Positions 5,375 through 6,605 of a DNA stretch of 6,605 nucleotides are shown here, in pieces. How positions within the stretch are numbered: the stretch's first letter is position 1; every line of letters starts with the position of its first letter. Both the position numbers and the translations under genes were made by a program. Origin of the DNA: an uncultured Slackia sp. (GTDB taxonomy: Bacteria; Actinomycetota; Coriobacteriia; Coriobacteriales; Eggerthellaceae). Below the pieces are notes generated by a model. It was given only the letters and a program-made list of their open reading frames with translations, was not told where the DNA came from and did no database searches. Location of the stretch: the NCBI GenBank assembly GCA_900553655.1, contig USEQ01000075.1, forward strand, positions 1-6,605, read 5' to 3'.

Positions 5375-6130
5375 TCATGCCTGACGGGAATTCGCCCTGC
5401 ATTCGAACAAGAACATCTCGCAGGCATTGTCTACGGCTTTCTTTCGCGAAAAAGAGCGATAGGTATTGATGTCCGAGAAGCCCGTCTCGCTTAAGAGGGC
5501 TTCCGTCTCCCCGAGTTTGTAGAGGTGCGCTTGGAAGTCCATCCTCTCGCTCTGCAAGATCTGATTCCCTTTCTTCAATTCGTACAGCCCGGGGGAGAAC
5601 TGCGTCTGGGTTTTCTCGTCGTAACGGTTCTTAGAACGCAACGTAAGCACGCAGCCTTCGGTCATCGGCGCGGTGGCAATGAGACGGTAGCCCGTGTCGT
5701 CTTCGTGTTTGCACCGGACCGTGTCCACTCCGAACACCAATACACCGCCCGGGCTCAGCATTCGACGAATTGTCGTTAGGACCGATTTGCACGATGCGGC
5801 TTCCGTGAAAAGCGACATGGAGCTTGATGCGACGAATATGTAGTCGAATGAGCCATTCGGACGATAGCGCACGATATCGCATTGAGTGACGCGCGCATGG
5901 GGCGCCTTCTGCTTGAGCTTTTCGAGCATTTCACGCGACGAATCAACACCTTGGATGTCGAACCCCCTCTGCATGAAGGGGACGAGGAAACGCCCGCTGC
6001 CGCAAAGCGGCTCCAGGATTTTCATGCCTTCTTTGGCATAGGAGAGGTAGAATGCCAACTCCTCCTCGGGGGCGTAGTAATGCAAAAATTCGTACATTTC
6101 CGTACACAGACTTCCGTAGTAGTTTTTCAT
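5375..6130 (-). CDS. Class I SAM-dependent methyltransferase, substrate unknown
   Basis: The 251-residue cytoplasmic protein has the class I methyltransferase fold signatures. Motif I is ILEPLCGSGRFLVPF (38-52) for the SAM loop. GVDSSREML follows from residue 61, with the acidic residue (Asp63) that would bind the SAM ribose. Then come FDYIFVASSSMSLF (motif IV region) and LSPGGVLVF. It resembles Methyltransf_11/25-type proteins; nothing visible indicates the substrate, so no symbol is given. The ATG at 6130 is preferred because MKNYYGSLCTEMYEFLH looks like a normal amino end for such proteins and a perfect inverted repeat lies just upstream. The frame is open further up to a GTG at 6229, and neither start has a strong Shine-Dalgarno; GAAAGAAAAAGA is the best near 6130. 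It is convergent with tRNA-Leu and divergent from the sigma gene. G+C is lower than in the aromatic genes. Confidence 0.85.
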   Translation of the reverse strand: MKNYYGSLCTEMYEFLHYYAPEEELAFYLSYAKEGMKILEPLCGSGRFLVPFMQRGFDIQGVDSSREMLEKLKQKAPHARVTQCDIVRYRPNGSFDYIFVASSSMSLFTEAASCKSVLTTIRRMLSPGGVLVFGVDTVRCKHEDDTGYRLIATAPMTEGCVLTLRSKNRYDEKTQTQFSPGLYELKKGNQILQSERMDFQAHLYKLGETEALLSETGFSDINTYRSFSRKKAVDNACEMFLFECRANSRQA

Positions 6131-6161
6131 AGGTCTTTTTCTTTCTTCGGGATCGTAGCGG

Positions 6162-6199
6162 GCGGAATGCGCATCCCAATACGTCGGTTCGCATTCCGC
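6162..6199. repeat. Perfect 10-bp inverted repeat upstream of the methyltransferase
   Basis: GCGGAATGCG (6162-6171) is the exact reverse complement of CGCATTCCGC (6190-6199), with an 18-bp spacer. It lies 32-69 bp upstream of the methyltransferase ATG in the divergent region. It could be a paired operator for a dimeric regulator or a hairpin in the methyltransferase leader. It is not a terminator for that strand, since the T-poor sequence AAGAAAGAAAAAG follows. Confidence 0.7.
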
Positions 6200-6258
6200 T
6201 GATTGCGTTGTCGGTCGAATCGCTCGCACGGCAGGCGAAAAAAATCAACCCAAAATCC

Positions 6259-6285
6259 TGCAACCAGCGCGAAATTTTCCGGTCT
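6259..6285 (+). promoter_or_regulatory. Possible ECF-type promoter of the sigma gene
   Basis: TGCAACC (6259-6265) contains the AAC core typical of ECF -35 elements. GGTCT (6281-6285) lies 15 nt later and resembles the CGTC/GTC -10 core of ECF promoters. The predicted start would fall about 20-25 nt before the sigma ATG. ECF factors commonly transcribe their own genes, so an ECF motif here would fit autoregulation. The match is by eye only. Confidence 0.4.
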
Positions 6286-6302
6286 GTATGAGCAGGAGAA
6301 CC

Positions 6303-6311
6303 AGAGGAGGT
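6303..6311 (+). promoter_or_regulatory. Strong Shine-Dalgarno of the sigma factor gene
   Basis: AGAGGAGGT contains a full AGGAGG (6305-6310) placed 6 nt before the ATG at 6317. It is the strongest ribosome-binding site in the window and fixes the start of the partial gene. Confidence 0.85.
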
Positions 6312-6316
6312 CCGAT

Positions 6317-6605
6317 ATGGAAGACGAAACGATCCTTGATCTGTACTTTGCCCGCGAAGAGCGGGCCATTGCCGAGACCGGCAAAAAATACGGCGGCTAC
6401 TGCCGCTCCATCGCCTTCAACATCCTGCGCAGCCACGAGGATACAGAGGAATGCGTCAGCGACACGTGGCTGCACACCTGGAACGCCATCCCGCCCGCGC
6501 GCCCCGGCTGTCTGCGCGCGTTTGTCGGGCGCATCACGCGCAATCTGTCCTTTACGCGCTGGGAGGCAGCCCGCGCGCAGAAGCGCGGCGGCGGGCAGAC
6601 GGAGC
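6317..6605 (+). CDS. ECF-type RNA polymerase sigma factor, 3' truncated by window end
   Basis: The first 96 residues are present and no stop is reached. They match sigma-70 region 2 in the short ECF form: KYGGYCRSIAFNILRSHEDTEECVSDTWLHTWNAIPP, then RPGCLRAFVGRITRNLSFTRWEAARA. The pattern of helix, SxEDxEECVxDTW, WNxIPP and FxxxITRNLxxxxxR is typical of ECF factors of gut Firmicutes and Actinobacteria. It would direct core RNA polymerase to a special promoter class, usually under an anti-sigma factor often encoded next downstream, beyond this window. Region 4 is not seen. G+C is very high: 46 of 60 bases in 6481-6540 and 43 of 60 in 6541-6600. This exceeds the other genes here and may reflect acquisition, a mis-join, or simple local bias. 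Confidence 0.85.
   Translation, partial: MEDETILDLYFAREERAIAETGKKYGGYCRSIAFNILRSHEDTEECVSDTWLHTWNAIPPARPGCLRAFVGRITRNLSFTRWEAARAQKRGGGQTE

Larger units (their letters stand above)
6131..6316. other. Divergent intergenic region between methyltransferase and sigma gene
   Basis: About 186 bp lie between the two divergent starts. It holds the 10-bp inverted repeat near the methyltransferase, a run of seven A residues with flanking A at about 6238-6244, and the ECF-like motif and Shine-Dalgarno on the sigma side. I could not identify a convincing sigma-70 promoter for the methyltransferase on the minus strand. The minus-strand frame is open back to 6229, so the part next to 6130 could be coding if the longer start is used. 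Confidence 0.5.

Noticed and set aside
1..6605. CRISPR array, transposon, phage module or new defence system
   Set aside because: There are no regularly spaced repeats, no transposase or integrase-like frames and no defence-type domains; the clear genes are aromatic biosynthesis, secG, a tRNA, a methyltransferase and a sigma factor. A lone methyltransferase without a restriction or specificity partner, and without a DNA-methyltransferase motif such as DPPY, does not support restriction-modification.

Overview
This window looks like one end of an Illumina-assembled contig from a mid-GC bacterium. Bases 1-51 are not biological: they are a P7 library adapter with a 7-nt index, still attached to the contig end. 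Genomic sequence begins at base 52. The best taxonomic guess is an actinobacterium of the Coriobacteriia/Eggerthellales type. The reasons are the actinobacterial-style SecG (HSGKG...VSDM and EKNLDRIT), a tRNA-Leu gene with an encoded CCA, the moderate-to-high GC, and the AroC and PheA sequence types. This is an inference at roughly even odds; a GC-rich gut Firmicute remains possible.

Bases 52-4718 hold a plus-strand aromatic amino acid cluster: aroB (3' part only), aroC, pheA (chorismate mutase/prephenate dehydratase/ACT), an aroE-aroK fusion, and aroQ (type II dehydroquinase). Together they cover DAHP to dehydroquinate, dehydroshikimate, shikimate and shikimate-3-phosphate, then EPSP to chorismate, prephenate and phenylpyruvate. 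DAHP synthase and EPSP synthase (aroA) are not in the window. The most striking point is an in-frame amber codon (2183-2185) in the middle of pheA, inside an otherwise intact prephenate dehydratase domain. TAG ends at least two other genes here and pheA itself, so it is more likely a recent nonsense mutation or a base-call error than a recoded sense codon.

Bases 4705-5268 are a housekeeping block: a promoter overlapping the end of aroQ, secG, a promoter, tRNA-Leu(GAG) and a strong intrinsic terminator. secG followed by tRNA-Leu(GAG) is also the order in E. coli (secG-leuU).

Bases 5269-6316 hold a minus-strand class I SAM-dependent methyltransferase of unknown substrate, a short convergent gap rich in inverted repeats, and a divergent intergenic region with a perfect 10-bp inverted repeat. 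At 6317 a plus-strand ECF-type sigma factor starts and runs off the window. It has a strong Shine-Dalgarno site and an upstream motif resembling an ECF autoregulatory promoter. It is clearly richer in G+C than its neighbours.

I see no CRISPR array, transposon, phage gene or recognisable new defence system. The window is mostly core metabolism. The points worth a second look are the adapter, the pheA stop codon, the fusion enzyme and the regulatory architecture around the methyltransferase and sigma gene.
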